Source: Aurantibacter sp034110465 (GTDB lineage Bacteria > Bacteroidota > Bacteroidia > Flavobacteriales > Flavobacteriaceae). From it: DNA of 64,000 bases. Of this stretch, positions 1 to 7,180 are shown piece after piece; the stretch's first letter is position 1; the number at the start of each line of letters is the position of its first letter. A program made the translations under genes and the position numbers. A model generated the notes under the pieces. It made no database searches and had not been told where the DNA came from. It was given only the letters and a program-made list of their open reading frames with translations. The stretch covers positions 62,001 to 126,000 of the forward strand of contig JAWUZD010000012.1 in the NCBI GenBank assembly GCA_034110465.1, given 5' to 3'.

Positions 1-1056
1 TACAAAAGAAGTATAAACAACCCTGATGCTATTACAAATCCTTTAAACAGATTGGTAGAATTAGGTTTAATTACAAAAAATCAAAATGCTACAGAAATTG
101 CTATAGATATATTTACATTTATAAAAGAAAGCGTACAAGATCCAATTATACAATTAACTGCTGATAAATATATATTAGAATTAAGAACAGCTATAGCTTC
201 TAAAAAAGAGTATTCAGAAATTAAAGCAGCTTATGAAACAATTATTTTAGACCAAAGATTTCCAAACGAAATATCTGAACTTAAAATTAACTACGCACAT
301 TTTTTAGCCTTTTATTTAGACGATACAAAAAGCGCTATAAGCTTACTTAAAAAAACTTTAAAAGATCCATTAAGCACTATAAATACTGCTAAAGTAAAAA
401 TGGAGTTAGGAGATATCCTGGTGTTTCAAGAGAAGTTTAATGAAGCATTAATATACTATACTCAAATTCAGCGAAGCTTAAAAAATAGTACGTTATCTCA
501 AACAGCTCGTTTTAAAGTAGCAAAAACTAGTTATTATAAAGGCGATTTTATTTGGGCAGAAAGTCAGTTAAAAATTCTAAAAACATCAGTTTCTCAACTA
601 ACTGCAAACGATGCTTTAGACTTAAAACTATTAATAAGCGATAACAAACAAGACGATAGTTTACAAGTGGCTTTAAACAAATATGCTAAAGCAGATTTAT
701 TAGCATTCCAAAATAAACCAGAACAAGCTATTGTAATTTTAGAGCAAATTAAGATTGAGCATAAAACTAAAAGTATAATTCCGCAAACACTTTTAAAGCA
801 AGCGCAACTATTCGAAAAAACGAAACAATATAAAAATGCTAAAAACAACTATAAATTCTTAATCGATAATTTTAAGGATAGCATTTTAATAGATAATGCA
901 CTTTACAATTTGGCTTTAATAGATTTGAACTTTTTAAATTTATTGGAAGAAGCAAAAAAGGGATTTGAAAGTATTATTTTTGAACATTCGGATAGTAGTT
1001 TCACGCCTGAAGCTAGAAAACAATATCGCTATTTAAGAGGCGATAATTTGGAGTAA
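1..1056 (+). CDS. TPR-repeat protein, C-terminal part (5' end outside window)
   Basis: The reading frame is open from base 1, so the true start lies upstream and only the last 351 codons are visible. The protein is alpha-helical and shows degenerate tetratricopeptide repeats: paired helices with the usual A/Y/L spacing, for example around visible residues 95-160 (a unit with KVKMELGDILVFQEKF, then a partner helix with ALIYYTQIQ) and again at about 255-330 (TLLKQAQLFEKTKQYKNA). TPR proteins are scaffolds for protein-protein contacts, and no catalytic motif is visible. No signal peptide can be judged because the N terminus is missing. It sits before DUF4286, rsmA and mgtE on the same strand, but a 131-bp gap with its own promoter-like box separates it from them. 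The specific partner is unknown. Confidence 0.8.
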   Translation, partial: YKRSINNPDAITNPLNRLVELGLITKNQNATEIAIDIFTFIKESVQDPIIQLTADKYILELRTAIASKKEYSEIKAAYETIILDQRFPNEISELKINYAHFLAFYLDDTKSAISLLKKTLKDPLSTINTAKVKMELGDILVFQEKFNEALIYYTQIQRSLKNSTLSQTARFKVAKTSYYKGDFIWAESQLKILKTSVSQLTANDALDLKLLISDNKQDDSLQVALNKYAKADLLAFQNKPEQAIVILEQIKIEHKTKSIIPQTLLKQAQLFEKTKQYKNAKNNYKFLIDNFKDSILIDNALYNLALIDLNFLNLLEEAKKGFESIIFEHSDSSFTPEARKQYRYLRGDNLE

Positions 1057-1137
1057 AGTTATAGAATTACTGTTTCATATATTAATTAGATATAAAATGG
1101 TTTTCTAGTTCATCTAGAATCAACTAAAAAATAAGCT

Positions 1138-1145
1138 TACCTTTG
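1138..1145 (+). promoter_or_regulatory. Bacteroidota-type -7 box (TACCTTTG) upstream of DUF4286/rsmA/mgtE
   Basis: The 8-mer matches the TAnnTTTG -7 consensus of Bacteroidota primary sigma factor promoters and lies 42 bp before the ATG at 1188. I do not see a clear TTG/TTTG -33 element at the usual spacing of about 19-21 nt, so this call rests on the -7 box alone. A small inverted repeat (TCTAG/CTAGA) lies just upstream at about 1103-1117. Confidence 0.4.
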
Positions 1146-1187
1146 GCTTTAGTTATAAAAAAGTACAATCTTTACTAATAGTACCAA

Positions 1188-1514
1188 ATGCAAATAATAT
1201 ATAATGTTACCGTAAACATTGCAGACGAAGCTCATAACGAGTGGTTAATCTGGATTAAAGAACATATTCCACAAGTTTTAGGAACCGGAAAATTCTCTAA
1301 AGCAACAATGACTAAAGTTTTGGTAGACGAAGAAATGGGCGGACAAACCTATTCTATTCAATACAGATCTTACTCGCGTGAAGCTTTAGAAGCGTATTAC
1401 AAAGAAGACCAAGACCGATTACAAGCTGATGGCGGCAAACGTTTTGCAGATAAAATGTTAGCGTTTCGCACAGAATTAGAAGTTGTAGATGAGTATAATG
1501 TAGATTTTAAGTAA
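1188..1514 (+). CDS. DUF4286 family protein
   Basis: This 108-residue soluble protein has no signal peptide or membrane segment. It opens with a beta strand (MQIIYNVTVNI), continues with an amphipathic helix (residues 16-30) and a further strand region (QTYSIQYRSYSREALEAYY), which suggests a small ferredoxin-like alpha/beta dimeric fold. It resembles the short DUF4286 proteins found beside rsmA in flavobacteria. It is 37 bp upstream of rsmA and probably co-transcribed with it and mgtE. No catalytic residues stand out and the function is unknown. The family call comes from recalled sequence and neighbourhood, not a search. Confidence 0.8.
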   Translation: MQIIYNVTVNIADEAHNEWLIWIKEHIPQVLGTGKFSKATMTKVLVDEEMGGQTYSIQYRSYSREALEAYYKEDQDRLQADGGKRFADKMLAFRTELEVVDEYNVDFK

Positions 1515-1551
1515 GAATCAATTCATCTAAAAACCAATTAAAAGGTTTAAA

Positions 1552-2409
1552 ATGGCAAAGAAGAAATTTAAAAAAGAATTCACAAAAAATACTAAAAAGC
1601 CTCACGATCCTAATTCTGTGAGAGCTAAAAAATTTCTTGGTCAGCATTTTTTAGAAGACGAAACTGTTGCACAACGCATTGCAGAAGCTTTAACAGGAAA
1701 TGGCTACAAAAAAGTCTTAGAAATAGGTCCAGGAATGGGCGTTTTAACCAAGTACTTACTAGACAATAAAGATTACACAACCTATGTTGTAGAAATAGAT
1801 ACAGAAAGTGTAGATTACTTAAAAGCTAACTATTTAAACTTATCTGCTAGAATCCTTGAAGAAGATTTTTTAAAATACGACGTATCTCAAACTTTTGGCG
1901 ATGAGCAATTTGCTATCTGCGGAAATTTCCCCTATAACATTTCTACTCAAATTGTATTTAAAACCTTAGAATTAAGAGATCAAATCCCAGAATTCTCTGG
2001 AATGTTTCAAAAAGAAGTCGCGCTGCGTATTTGTAGTAAAGAAGGCTCTAAAGTTTACGGAATTTTATCGGTTCTAGCTCAAGCTTTTTACGATGCAGAA
2101 TATTTATTTACTGTGCCACCAGAAGTTTTCAATCCGCCACCAAAAGTAGATTCTGGTGTGTTGCGTTTAACACGTAAAGAAGACTTCAGTTTACCTTGCT
2201 CAGAAAAATTATTTTTTAGAGTGGTAAAATCTGCTTTTATGCACAGAAGAAAAACACTTAGAAATAGTTTAAAAGCCTTCGAATTATCGGATGTTTTAAG
2301 AGAAGATACTATATTTGCAAAACGTCCAGAACAATTAAGTGTTCAAGACTTTATAGACTTAACAGTTACTATAGAAAAAGACTTACAAGAACAAGAAGCA
2401 CAAGAATAA
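1552..2409 (+). CDS. rsmA: 16S rRNA (adenine1518-N6/adenine1519-N6)-dimethyltransferase RsmA/KsgA
   Basis: RsmA dimethylates two adjacent adenines in the 3'-terminal hairpin of 16S rRNA late in 30S assembly, using S-adenosylmethionine. The 285-residue length is normal for the family. A lysine-rich N-terminal tail (residues 1-20) precedes the family start region KKFLGQHFL (26-34). The SAM-binding motif I is EIGPGMG (57-63), the acidic residues of the next strand are VEID (80-83), and the N6-adenine methylase motif IV is NFPYNIS (125-131). The PPEVFNPPPKVDSGV segment near residue 190 is also typical. The gene lies 4 bp before mgtE and 37 bp after the DUF4286 gene, suggesting one operon. Confidence 0.96.
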   Translation: MAKKKFKKEFTKNTKKPHDPNSVRAKKFLGQHFLEDETVAQRIAEALTGNGYKKVLEIGPGMGVLTKYLLDNKDYTTYVVEIDTESVDYLKANYLNLSARILEEDFLKYDVSQTFGDEQFAICGNFPYNISTQIVFKTLELRDQIPEFSGMFQKEVALRICSKEGSKVYGILSVLAQAFYDAEYLFTVPPEVFNPPPKVDSGVLRLTRKEDFSLPCSEKLFFRVVKSAFMHRRKTLRNSLKAFELSDVLREDTIFAKRPEQLSVQDFIDLTVTIEKDLQEQEAQE

Positions 2410-2413
2410 ACGC

Positions 2414-3787
2414 GTGACTACAGAAAATCAGAACATATCATTCCAATTAACAGACGAGCTTATCGACCAAGTTGTAGCATTAGTTGCTGCAAAAAACGAT
2501 AAAGCGCTTCAGGAATTGTTGTCCGATATTCACTACGCGGATATTGCAGAAATCTTAGACGAAACCGACCTAGACGATACTGTTTACATTATAAAACTAT
2601 TAGATTCTGAAAAAACTTCGGACATCTTAATGGAGTTAGATGAAGATATTCGTGAAAAGGTTTTAAGACAATTATCAGCCAAAGAAATTGCTGAAGAAAT
2701 TGGAGAACTAGACACAGATGATGCAGCAGATATCTTAGCCGAACTTTCTGATGAACGTCAAGAACAAGTTATTAATAAAATTGAAGATGAGGACCACAAA
2801 GCCGAAATTCAAGAATTATTAGCTTACGATGAGGATAGCGCTGGTGGACTAATGGCAAAAGAATTAGTTAAGGTTTATGAAACCTGGACTGTAGCTGGTT
2901 GTTTACGTAAAATTAGAGCGCAAGCAGAAAACGTAAGACATGTTCACTCTATTTACGTAGTAGACAGACAAAATAAATTAATAGGTAGGTTATCTTTAAA
3001 AGATTTAATTACAGCAAAAAGCGATCAAAAAATTGCTGAAATATACATTTCTAATGTAGATAGCGTAAACGTTTACGACGATGCGGAAGATGTTGCTAAA
3101 GTAATGGCAAAATACGATTTAGAAGCCATACCTGTTGTAGACAATAATCAAACCTTATTAGGTAGAATTACCATTGATGATATTGTAGATGTTATTCGTG
3201 AAGAAGCCGATAAAGATTACCAACTTGCCGCAGGAATCTCACAAGGCGTAGAAGCAGATGATAGTATTTGGAAACTTACCAAAGCACGTTTACCTTGGTT
3301 ATTAATTGGAATGTTTGGAGGTTTAGGAGCCGCAAGTATTATAGAACATTTTAATGGTAGTATGGGCGATTTTATCATACTCCTAAGTTTTGTCCCATTA
3401 ATACAAGCAACCGCAGGAAATGTTGGTGTTCAATCTTCTGCAATAATGGTACAAGGATTAGCAAACGGAACCATAGACGGAAATATTTTAAATCAATTAT
3501 TCAAAGAATTCTTATTAGGTTTAGTAAACGGAATAGCCATAGCATTTATAGCCTTTTTGGTTACACATTTTATTTTTGGAACAGATTATATTGTCTCTTT
3601 AACCATAGGAATAGCACTAGTAAGCGTAATAGTAATGGCAGCATTAATAGGCACATTTATCCCAATTTTTCTTGACAAAAGAGGTATAGATCCCGCAGTA
3701 GCAACAGGTCCGTTTATAACTACAAGTAACGATGTTTTTGGAATATTAATTTACTTCCTAATAGCAAAATTCATCCTAGGTTTTTAA
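2414..3787 (+). CDS. mgtE: Magnesium transporter MgtE
   Basis: MgtE is a Mg2+-selective inner-membrane channel gated by cytoplasmic Mg2+ sensing. The 457-residue protein has the full layout: an acidic superhelical N domain (about residues 15-130, many DD/DE pairs), two CBS domains (about 140-255, with DSAGGLM marking the entry and IPVVDN in the second CBS), a plug helix, and five membrane helices from about residue 293 to the end. The pore-side signatures are present: QATAGNVGVQSSAIMVQG and, near the C terminus, DPAVATGPFITTSNDVFG. Translation starts at GTG, 4 bp after the rsmA stop codon, which suggests translational coupling. No Mg2+ riboswitch is visible because there is no leader. Confidence 0.95.
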   Translation: MTTENQNISFQLTDELIDQVVALVAAKNDKALQELLSDIHYADIAEILDETDLDDTVYIIKLLDSEKTSDILMELDEDIREKVLRQLSAKEIAEEIGELDTDDAADILAELSDERQEQVINKIEDEDHKAEIQELLAYDEDSAGGLMAKELVKVYETWTVAGCLRKIRAQAENVRHVHSIYVVDRQNKLIGRLSLKDLITAKSDQKIAEIYISNVDSVNVYDDAEDVAKVMAKYDLEAIPVVDNNQTLLGRITIDDIVDVIREEADKDYQLAAGISQGVEADDSIWKLTKARLPWLLIGMFGGLGAASIIEHFNGSMGDFIILLSFVPLIQATAGNVGVQSSAIMVQGLANGTIDGNILNQLFKEFLLGLVNGIAIAFIAFLVTHFIFGTDYIVSLTIGIALVSVIVMAALIGTFIPIFLDKRGIDPAVATGPFITTSNDVFGILIYFLIAKFILGF

Positions 3788-3807
3788 TCACAACTCTTGT
3801 AATTATG

Positions 3808-3900
3808 GCGTTACCTTAAGGTACGCGCTTTCACTACTCGCTTTTTTAGCGTTAAAAAAACTCCAAAAAGAGCTCAAACAAACCGTTCAATCGCTAACGC
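3808..3900. repeat. Putative degenerate interspersed repeat with inverted ends
   Basis: The element starts with GCGTTA at 3808-3813 and ends with TAACGC at 3895-3900. Inside are the palindrome TACCTTAAGGTA (3812-3823), the phrase CGCGCTTTCACTACTCGC, and the A/T-rich pair CTTTTTTAGC / AAAAAGAGCTC. From memory, similar phrases (GGCGTTACC..., GCTTTC.GCTACTCGC, AAAAAGAGCTCAAACAAACCG, CTAACGCG) recur between genes in many flavobacterial genomes. There is only one copy in this window, so the repeat nature is inferred and not shown here. Confidence 0.4.
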
Positions 3901-4149
3901 GAAAACTGCTCGATTCTTAATTTTAGTTGGTTTCAAAATTCAGAATCACGAAGCAAAATTTCTAGTCTCAAATTATTTTATGTAAAAAACAAAACGACGT
4001 GAAGGATTAAGCAAAAATCTTGCAATTGAATTTCTATTAGAAACGAAATTAAAAGTGTAAGACAATTAAACTCAGCAGCACTACAAACCATTTTTGCGCC
4101 GTAACAAGTGTGATTTTTAGTAAAAGAATCTGAAACCTAGTCTTTTTTG

Positions 4150-4178
4150 TTTCTTTTTTTGGCAATGCAAAAAAGAAA
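4150..4178. repeat. A/T-rich inverted repeat (hairpin)
   Basis: TTTCTTTTTT (4150-4159) and AAAAAAGAAA (4169-4178) are exact reverse complements around a 9-nt loop containing GGCAATGC. The stem has almost no G:C pairs, so it is a weak terminator at best. It may belong to the same family of intergenic flavobacterial repeats as the element at 3808-3900. Confidence 0.4.
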
Positions 4179-4276
4179 AGATTAAATTTAGTGTTCAAAA
4201 GGTTTGTTAAATAAACAGAATTAAGATTTATTAAAATCAGCTTTCTGAATTGTACAAAAAACTTCAATTAAAAAAA

Positions 4277-5215
4277 ATGAAAATTCTCCACATAGACTCT
4301 AATCACGATTTAATGCTAAAACAATTAAACGCATTAGGATTTACAAATCATACAGATTACAAATCAACTAAAGAGGATATTCTAAAAAAAATCCACAAGT
4401 ATCATGGCATTATTATAAGAAGTCGTTTTAGCATAGATAAAGACTTTTTAGACGCAGCAACCAACCTAAAATTTATTGGTCGTGTTGGTGCGGGATTAGA
4501 AAATATAGATTGCGCTTACGCAGAGTCTAAAGAGATTAAACTTATTGCAGCACCAGAAGGAAATCGTAATGCTGTAGGAGAATATAGTTTAGGAATGTTG
4601 TTAAGCTTATTCAACAACCTTAATAAAGCCGACCAAGAAGTTAGAACCGGAAAATGGCTTCGCGAAGAAAATAGAGGATTAGAATTAGACGGAAAAACTG
4701 TTGGTTTAATTGGTTATGGAAACATGGGAAAGGCCTTTGCTAAAAAACTGAGAGGTTTCGACCTAGAAGTACTTTGCTACGATTTAAAACCAAATATAGG
4801 CGATGCTAATTGTAAGCAAGTAACCTTAAAAGAACTAAAAGAAAAAGCAGATGTTTTAAGCTTACATACACCACAAACAGAATTAACCATAAATATGGTA
4901 AACCAAGGTTTTATTAACGGATTTAAAAAACCGTTCTGGTTAATAAATACGGCACGTGGAAAAAGTGTAGTGACTAAAGATTTAGTTTCTGCGTTAAAAA
5001 GCGGCAAAATTCTTGGTGCAGGGTTAGATGTTTTAGAATACGAAAAAAATTCGTTTGAAAACCTGTTTACAAATAACGAGATGCCAGAAGCTTTTAAATA
5101 TTTAATAACATCAGAAAACGTCTTATTATCGCCTCACGTGGCAGGTTGGACTATAGAAAGCAAAGAAAAACTAGCACAAACTATTGTCGATAAAATTAAA
5201 GTAGAATTTTGTTAA
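4277..5215 (+). CDS. D-isomer-specific 2-hydroxyacid dehydrogenase (phosphoglycerate dehydrogenase-like)
   Basis: This NAD-dependent oxidoreductase of the D-2-hydroxyacid dehydrogenase family interconverts 2-oxo and 2-hydroxy acids. The frame is open from a TTG at 4250, but the ATG at 4277 gives the natural start (MKILHIDSN), leaving 312 residues. The cofactor motif is GLIGYGNMGKAF at about residues 140-151. The catalytic Arg is in NTARGKSVV (about 228), and the active-site His follows the conserved Glu in SPHVAGWT (about 285). There is no C-terminal ACT domain, so it is shorter than regulated SerA enzymes. The substrate cannot be read from sequence; a serine-pathway role (3-phosphoglycerate) is possible. 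No serC or serB is next to it. Confidence 0.88.
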   Translation: MKILHIDSNHDLMLKQLNALGFTNHTDYKSTKEDILKKIHKYHGIIIRSRFSIDKDFLDAATNLKFIGRVGAGLENIDCAYAESKEIKLIAAPEGNRNAVGEYSLGMLLSLFNNLNKADQEVRTGKWLREENRGLELDGKTVGLIGYGNMGKAFAKKLRGFDLEVLCYDLKPNIGDANCKQVTLKELKEKADVLSLHTPQTELTINMVNQGFINGFKKPFWLINTARGKSVVTKDLVSALKSGKILGAGLDVLEYEKNSFENLFTNNEMPEAFKYLITSENVLLSPHVAGWTIESKEKLAQTIVDKIKVEFC

Positions 5216-5254
5216 ATTTATAAAATCATTCTTATAAAAATTAAAACTAAGAAT

Positions 5255-5710
5255 ATGACCTCTAAAGCAACATCTCCAGAAGATTATATAAAAGAAGCTC
5301 CAGAAGAAAGACAACCCTACTTAAATCAACTAAGAGCTACTATAAACAATAATCTACCTGATGATTTTTTAGAGTGTATGCAGTATGGAATGATTAGTTA
5401 TGTTGTTCCGCATAATATTTACCCAAACGGTTACCATTGTAGTCCTGAAACACCATTACCTTTTATGAGTTTTGCATCTCAAAAAAACTCAATAAATTTA
5501 TACCATTCTGGTATTTATACCATTCCAGAGATTCACGATTGGTTTGTAATAGAATACCCAAAATACAGCAAACGTAAATTAGATATGGGAAAAAGCTGTA
5601 TTAGATTTAAAAAACCTGAAGAAATTCCGTATAAATTAATTGCAGAACTATGTCAGAAACTATCCGTTAACGATTGGATTAACACTTACGAAAAAGTCTT
5701 AAAAAAATAA
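5255..5710 (+). CDS. DUF1801 domain-containing protein
   Basis: This 151-residue cytosolic protein resembles the DUF1801 family (YdhG-like fold, related to the frataxin-like superfamily). Visible family features are the N-terminal helix PEERQPYLNQLRATI, the strand-turn ECMQYGMISYVVP (about 48-60), the FMSFASQKNSINLY strand (about 74-88), and the basic segment KLDMGKSCIRFKKPEEIP (about 108-125). It is 6 bp upstream of the VOC-family gene and is probably co-expressed with it. The biochemical role is unknown. Confidence 0.85.
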   Translation: MTSKATSPEDYIKEAPEERQPYLNQLRATINNNLPDDFLECMQYGMISYVVPHNIYPNGYHCSPETPLPFMSFASQKNSINLYHSGIYTIPEIHDWFVIEYPKYSKRKLDMGKSCIRFKKPEEIPYKLIAELCQKLSVNDWINTYEKVLKK

Positions 5711-5716
5711 TATATT

Positions 5717-6103
5717 ATGAAAAAAAGAGTTACAGGAATTGGTGGATTATTTTTTAAAACCGAAGACCCAAAAGCATCAAGAGATTGGTACAACAAACAT
5801 TTAGGCTTTAATACAAACGACTATGGCTCTACCTTTTGGTGGAAAGATAAAGAAGGCAAAGAATGTTCTACGCAATGGAGTCCTTTTAAAGATGACACCA
5901 CTTATTTTGAACCATCAAAAAAAGAGTTTATGTTTAATTATCGTGTAGAAAACTTGGTAGAACTCTTAGAAAATTTAAAAAATGAAGGCGTAACTATAGT
6001 AGGTAAAATGGAAGAATATGACTACGGGAAATTTGGCTGGATTTTAGATAATGAAGGTAATAAAATTGAGCTTTGGGAACCAATTGATAAAGATTTCAAA
6101 TAG
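5717..6103 (+). CDS. VOC family protein (glyoxalase/bleomycin-resistance/dioxygenase fold)
   Basis: This 128-residue single-chain protein has two beta-alpha-beta-beta-beta units typical of the vicinal oxygen chelate superfamily. The first has GIGGLFFKTEDPKASRDWYNKHLGF (written here only to mark residues 6-30). The second ends with GWILDNEGNKIELWEP, where the Glu is at the usual metal-ligand position. Members include glyoxalase I, antibiotic-binding proteins and extradiol dioxygenases, and the substrate cannot be assigned here. It directly follows the DUF1801 gene (6 bp) and is convergent with the gene ending at 6143. Confidence 0.85.
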   Translation: MKKRVTGIGGLFFKTEDPKASRDWYNKHLGFNTNDYGSTFWWKDKEGKECSTQWSPFKDDTTYFEPSKKEFMFNYRVENLVELLENLKNEGVTIVGKMEEYDYGKFGWILDNEGNKIELWEPIDKDFK

Positions 6104-6121
6104 ATAAAGCAGACAAAAACT

Positions 6122-6141
6122 AACTGTAATGGTTTACAGTT
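6122..6141. terminator. Weak hairpin between convergent genes
   Basis: AACTGTAA and TTACAGTT form a perfect 8-bp stem with a TGGT loop in the 39-bp gap between the VOC gene and the convergent secreted-protein gene. It lacks a clear U-tract on either side, so terminator function is uncertain. Confidence 0.35.
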
Positions 6142-6142
6142 C

Positions 6143-7180
6143 CTAATTTGGATAGTAATTGTTTGGTAGCATAGTAGAAATTCTACTGTTACCAAATCTA
6201 CCTCCAAAAATAATTTTATCTACGGGAGAATGTATTCCAAAATCATCTATAAGAAAGAATTTATCTTCGTCTTCTATTAATAATGCCGACTGCTCAATGG
6301 TGTTATACCTAACTATAACTTTGTTTTCTTGAAATAATTTTACTTTAACTAAACCTAGTATTTTTGTTATTTCAAAAACGGCTGCTACATTTGTATTAAA
6401 ATATAACTCAGACTCTTTTGCAGGTGTTTTTATAAAAAATTTAAAACCATCTATTTCTGTTGCATTTGTAGATAATGACCTCATAAAATGGAGCAAAGAA
6501 CCAAAATAACTTTTCTCTCTTTCTTTTATATATTTCGGTTTTACTTTCTTCAAGTTTAGCTCTTCAAATCTTGAAGTTCCTGAATAAAAAACTGTTTTAA
6601 TTCCTTTAAAACAGTCTAAGCAGTCTGTAAATGACACTTCAAAGTCAACTAAGTCATAATAAACTTTATAGCCTAAAGCTTTGTTTATAATAATTATAGG
6701 TTCGTTTGTGGATGCATATAGTTGGTTGTTAGACTTACTATATACAAGCCTAATAGCATCTTCATTCTTAATTTCACATTTTAATGATGCTTTATCAGAA
6801 CCTAAAAATTGTCTTCTAAAAATATTTAATTTTTTCTGTCTTGACCAATCATCAAAGAGAATGACTTCTCCTAAAGATGTTTCTTTTTCAATTAAATTAT
6901 ACGTTGTATTTAGTTTAAGAGAGTCACTACTGATAGTTAGTGTTTGATATCCGACAAAGCTTATTACCAATAAACTTTTAGTGTTTTTGTTATCTGGAAG
7001 TTCTATCGAAAAAAAACCTTCATTATTTGTTATAGTTCCTATAGTTGTGCCATCAAAGTATACAGAAACGGTTTCTAAGGCTTCTTTTGTGTTTGCATCT
7101 ATGACTTTGCCTTTATAAGTTTGAGATTGGATAAATTGACTTAATAAAAACAAGAAAAACACAAAAACTTTAGTCTTCAC
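6143..7180 (-). CDS. Secreted carboxypeptidase-regulatory-like domain protein
   Basis: The 345-residue protein begins with a signal peptide (about residues 1-19, MKTKVFVFFLFLLSQFIQSQ). A CarboxypepD_reg-like Ig-type domain follows at about 22-95 (GKVIDANTKEALETVSVYFDGT..GTITNNEGFF..VISFVGYQT). In Bacteroidota this domain often heads TonB-dependent receptors, but here the rest (about 100-345) is a mixed alpha/beta region of unknown fold and too short for a barrel. The start codon overlaps the end of the acyltransferase gene by 11 bp, so the two are probably translationally coupled. It is likely periplasmic or outer-membrane associated, and its job is unknown. Confidence 0.8.
   Translation of the reverse strand: MKTKVFVFFLFLLSQFIQSQTYKGKVIDANTKEALETVSVYFDGTTIGTITNNEGFFSIELPDNKNTKSLLVISFVGYQTLTISSDSLKLNTTYNLIEKETSLGEVILFDDWSRQKKLNIFRRQFLGSDKASLKCEIKNEDAIRLVYSKSNNQLYASTNEPIIIINKALGYKVYYDLVDFEVSFTDCLDCFKGIKTVFYSGTSRFEELNLKKVKPKYIKEREKSYFGSLLHFMRSLSTNATEIDGFKFFIKTPAKESELYFNTNVAAVFEITKILGLVKVKLFQENKVIVRYNTIEQSALLIEDEDKFFLIDDFGIHSPVDKIIFGGRFGNSRISTMLPNNYYPN

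Larger units (their letters stand above)
3788..4276. other. Long intergenic region between mgtE and the 2-hydroxyacid dehydrogenase
   Basis: This 489-bp stretch has no convincing gene. A 72-codon minus-strand frame at 4049-4267 has no recognisable protein character. It holds two structured segments: a 93-bp element at 3808-3900 bounded by inverted GCGTTA/TAACGC ends, and an A/T-rich hairpin at 4150-4178. The remainder is A+T-rich without a TAnnTTTG promoter box that I could find, although the downstream gene should need a promoter here. The left half looks like degenerate repeat sequence more than a regulated leader. Confidence 0.6.

Noticed and set aside
4049..4267. 72-codon minus-strand frame in the intergenic region
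   Set aside because: Low-complexity, Phe/Leu-rich translation of A/T-rich DNA with no recognisable domain, and it overlaps the hairpin at 4150-4178.
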